Assembly (NCBI GenBank): GCA_947253735.1
Contig: CAMYAU010000095.1
Span: 1 to 5,776 of the forward strand
Reading direction: 5' to 3'
DNA from: an uncultured Varibaculum sp.
Lineage (GTDB): Bacteria; Actinomycetota; Actinomycetes; Actinomycetales; Actinomycetaceae
DNA length: 5,776 nt
The translations under genes were made by a program, and so were the position numbers. Every line of letters starts with the position of its first letter. Position 1 is the stretch's first letter. This document shows, one piece after another, positions 3,995 to 5,776 of this stretch. The notes beneath the pieces are model-generated. The model saw only the letters and a list, made by a program, of their open reading frames with translations, did no database searches and was not told the origin of the DNA.

Positions 3995-5776
3995 ATGGAC
4001 AAAGTTTTTATTTTCAACCTGCCAGCAGTAGCAGAAAAGTTAGCAGGAGATTACGAAGTTATTAGCGGCACTAACTTTAAGGAAGCAGCCCGCAAAGCAT
4101 CCCCACCGCTAACCGATTCACTGGCGTTCTCGGTAATCAAAAACCAAGACAGCTACGGCTTCCCAGCTGATAAATGGGTAAAGCTCGCGGTAGAAAAACT
4201 TGGGCCCGTACTAATCGTGGGCTCCGGGAGCCTAGACGGTACCAGCGGAGCTACCTACTGCGGAAGTGAAGATGAAATCCACGATGCGCTTTCCGGTATG
4301 GGGATAGAAGTAGAGTCCCTTGCACCAATCGAAGACTTTTCCGGTCTATTCTTCGACGAGCAAGAACCTGCCCCTGGCTCTGGCGCAGGGGGCACTGAGC
4401 AAGAAAGTGGCTTTGAGCTACCCGGCGTAACCAAAACGCCTGAACCAGCCCCGCAAACGAATTTTGAATTGCCCGGAATCGGCATCCCTGACGACACCCC
4501 CACCACTACACTGCCAGTTACAGAGCCAGCCCCAGCAACCAGTTTTGATTTACCTGGAGTAAGCGCGGGCCCTACGCCTGGCTTCGACTTGCCTGGAGTA
4601 AGCGCGGGCCCCGATCCTGTCCCCAGTCCAGTCAGCTTCGAGCTACCAACTGACGCAATGCCGTTTTCTAGCCCGACCCCCCAAGGAAGTCTCTATGACG
4701 ATATAGATCTAAGCCTTCCCGAGCCAGCAGTAGACTATGGAGCACCTGGCTCTAGCGCAAGCAACACTGAGCAGCATGTTGCCCCCGGCCCTAGCGAAGC
4801 CTATGAAGCCCCCGACTCCAGGCCAGCCCCAAGCTGGGAAGAACAGCCAGCCGAAACTAACTGGGCCCCCACAAGAATCGGGAAAGAACCCACCCGGCCA
4901 GCACCCGCACCACCCATAGCACCCGCCGCCATAGCGCACACCACAAACGGCGGGTGCCCCACCATCATCGTGTTCGGAGCCAAAGGGGGAGTAGGCAAAA
5001 CCACCACCTCCATACATTTAGCCCAAAGAGCGGGCAGGTTATGCCCCGATATGCGGGTAACCCTAATAGATGCAAACCGGGGACAAGGCGACATACGCAC
5101 CAAACTGCGCACCCTAAACGTGCCCACCATCTTCGACGCTTTACCAGAAGAAGGAAGAGGCGCAATCATCACCCCGCCAGCCCTCGACAAAGACCGGCCA
5201 CCACACTTAGAGCCGTTAGCGTTCGCGCTAATCGCCGCACCGCCCTCCGAGCTATCCGACCCCACCCAAGTAACCCCCGAGGTTTACCAAAACGCGCTCA
5301 GCGAGGCAAGAGAAGTATCCGACCTAGTAATAGTCGATACCCAAATCTCAGAAAAATACGACACCACCAAGCTTTTCGAGAACTTCCTGATCCCCCTACT
5401 GATAAAAGACGAAAACATTTGGGGAGTAGGAGCCACCGAGGATTCACCAGAATCTATCAACAACTTGCTTGAACGGCTACACCAATACCGGGCAAGAGGG
5501 GTAAAGGCAGCAAAAATCTTTACCCTCATCGCTCAAGCACACGCTCATAACACCCCCGAAGATTTAAGAGACTTCGAGGAAATGTTTGACCAAGCATCAA
5601 CTTTTGCTGGTGCAGTGCCCTACAACAAAACCATTTACAACCGACTATCAAGCGGAATCCTATGTGAAGGCTTGCCCCCGGTAGCCGAACCCTTAGATCG
5701 GATACTCTACGCCGTCACCGGGAAGAACGCATTCATCACCAGAAAAGAACCGGAGGCAAAAAAGAAAAAACGTCGC
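3995..5776 (+). CDS. ParA/MinD-family ATPase with FxLP-repeat linker (3' incomplete)
   Basis: The frame is open for 594 codons to the window edge, so the C-terminus is missing. Residues 1-115 look like a small alpha/beta domain (MDKVFIFNLP, then VLIVGSGS), perhaps like the receiver-like N-terminus of CpaE-type proteins; that is a guess. Residues 120-320 are Pro/Glu/Ser/Thr-rich and probably disordered, with five F-[E/D]-L-P motifs at F140, F157, F184, F197 and F215. The ATPase domain has a deviant Walker A, GAKGGVGKTT (328-337, with K330 and K335), an A' region LIDANRGQGD (D359) and Walker B VIVD (D448). Such ATPases dimerise on ATP and position DNA or protein machines, in partition or transfer systems. 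Its last residues are Lys/Arg-rich. Leu/Val/Ile codons ending in TA are frequent here. The start at 3995 follows GGGGGC. Family sure, job unknown. Confidence 0.9.
   Translation, partial: MDKVFIFNLPAVAEKLAGDYEVISGTNFKEAARKASPPLTDSLAFSVIKNQDSYGFPADKWVKLAVEKLGPVLIVGSGSLDGTSGATYCGSEDEIHDALSGMGIEVESLAPIEDFSGLFFDEQEPAPGSGAGGTEQESGFELPGVTKTPEPAPQTNFELPGIGIPDDTPTTTLPVTEPAPATSFDLPGVSAGPTPGFDLPGVSAGPDPVPSPVSFELPTDAMPFSSPTPQGSLYDDIDLSLPEPAVDYGAPGSSASNTEQHVAPGPSEAYEAPDSRPAPSWEEQPAETNWAPTRIGKEPTRPAPAPPIAPAAIAHTTNGGCPTIIVFGAKGGVGKTTTSIHLAQRAGRLCPDMRVTLIDANRGQGDIRTKLRTLNVPTIFDALPEEGRGAIITPPALDKDRPPHLEPLAFALIAAPPSELSDPTQVTPEVYQNALSEAREVSDLVIVDTQISEKYDTTKLFENFLIPLLIKDENIWGVGATEDSPESINNLLERLHQYRARGVKAAKIFTLIAQAHAHNTPEDLRDFEEMFDQASTFAGAVPYNKTIYNRLSSGILCEGLPPVAEPLDRILYAVTGKNAFITRKEPEAKKKKRR
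4553..4611 (+). repeat. Direct repeat inside the ATPase linker
   Basis: A 20-bp stretch beginning CCTGGAGTAAG and ending GCGGGCCC occurs perfectly at 4553-4572 and 4592-4611. The period is 39 bp (13 codons). It encodes the repeated LPGVSAGP after FDLPGV motifs. Identity at silent positions points to a recent tandem duplication within the linker. Confidence 0.85.

Noticed and set aside
4563..4578. GGGCCCTACG in the ATPase linker resembling the start-associated core
   Set aside because: It is part of the coding direct repeat, not near a start codon, and differs at two positions.
4709..5472. Several open frames on both strands within the ATPase gene (for example 4801-5265 minus, 4954-5472 plus)
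   Set aside because: They have low-complexity Gly/Cys- or Arg/Pro-rich translations typical of shadows in a C-rich gene; the Walker motifs fix the true frame.
1..5776. tRNA, rRNA, CRISPR array or insertion sequence
   Set aside because: I saw no cloverleaf, no regularly spaced repeat-spacer units and no transposase-like frame or terminal inverted repeats.

Overview
The window looks like part of a mobile genetic element (plasmid or integrative/conjugative element) from a moderately G+C-rich actinobacterium, possibly of the Actinomycetaceae or a related group. The signs are two tandem ArdA-type antirestriction genes, an excisionase/MerR-type helix-turn-helix protein, an LAXTG sortase substrate (a sorting motif favoured by actinobacterial class E sortases), and a ParA/MinD-type ATPase whose Walker A' region reads LIDANRGQGD. 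The host group and the mobile nature are inferences. No integrase, relaxase, replication gene or T4SS gene lies inside the window.

Layout. Seven genes run leftward from about 3890 to 88: a 277-aa ArdA-like protein with an extra N-terminal region, a 166-aa ArdA-like paralogue, a 217-aa secreted LAKTG-anchored surface protein, a perfect-stem terminator, a 144-aa single-pass membrane protein, a 58-aa HTH protein, a 235-aa conserved protein of unknown role, and an 80-aa acidic protein with a probable TTG start. The last three are translationally coupled: TGATG overlap, then an 8-nt overlap. One long gene runs rightward from 3995 and is still open at 5776. It encodes an alpha/beta-like N-terminal region, a Pro-rich linker with five F-[E/D]-L-P repeats, and a deviant-Walker-A ATPase domain. 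Bases 1-87 carry three short inverted repeats and no gene.

The most striking non-coding signal is a short, oriented element, consensus GCGCCCTACATAAGGGGC, that ends at or very near a start codon. Six copies occur: five on the minus strand and one on the plus strand upstream of the ATPase gene. In four copies exactly 8 nt separate the GCGCCCTACA core from the ATG. In a fifth copy the triplet at that distance is an in-frame ATA, and in a sixth the ATG is 9 nt away. The 3' half of the element supplies the Shine-Dalgarno sequence in most copies. This resembles in principle the start-associated sequences known from cluster K mycobacteriophages, but the sequence is different. It would tie the divergent genes into one regulon, probably at the translational or operator level.

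Together the leftward genes look like an accessory/establishment module: blocking host restriction (ArdA pair), surface and membrane proteins (adhesion or exclusion, speculative), and a small DNA-binding regulator or excisionase. The rightward gene may open a partition or transfer module beyond the window.
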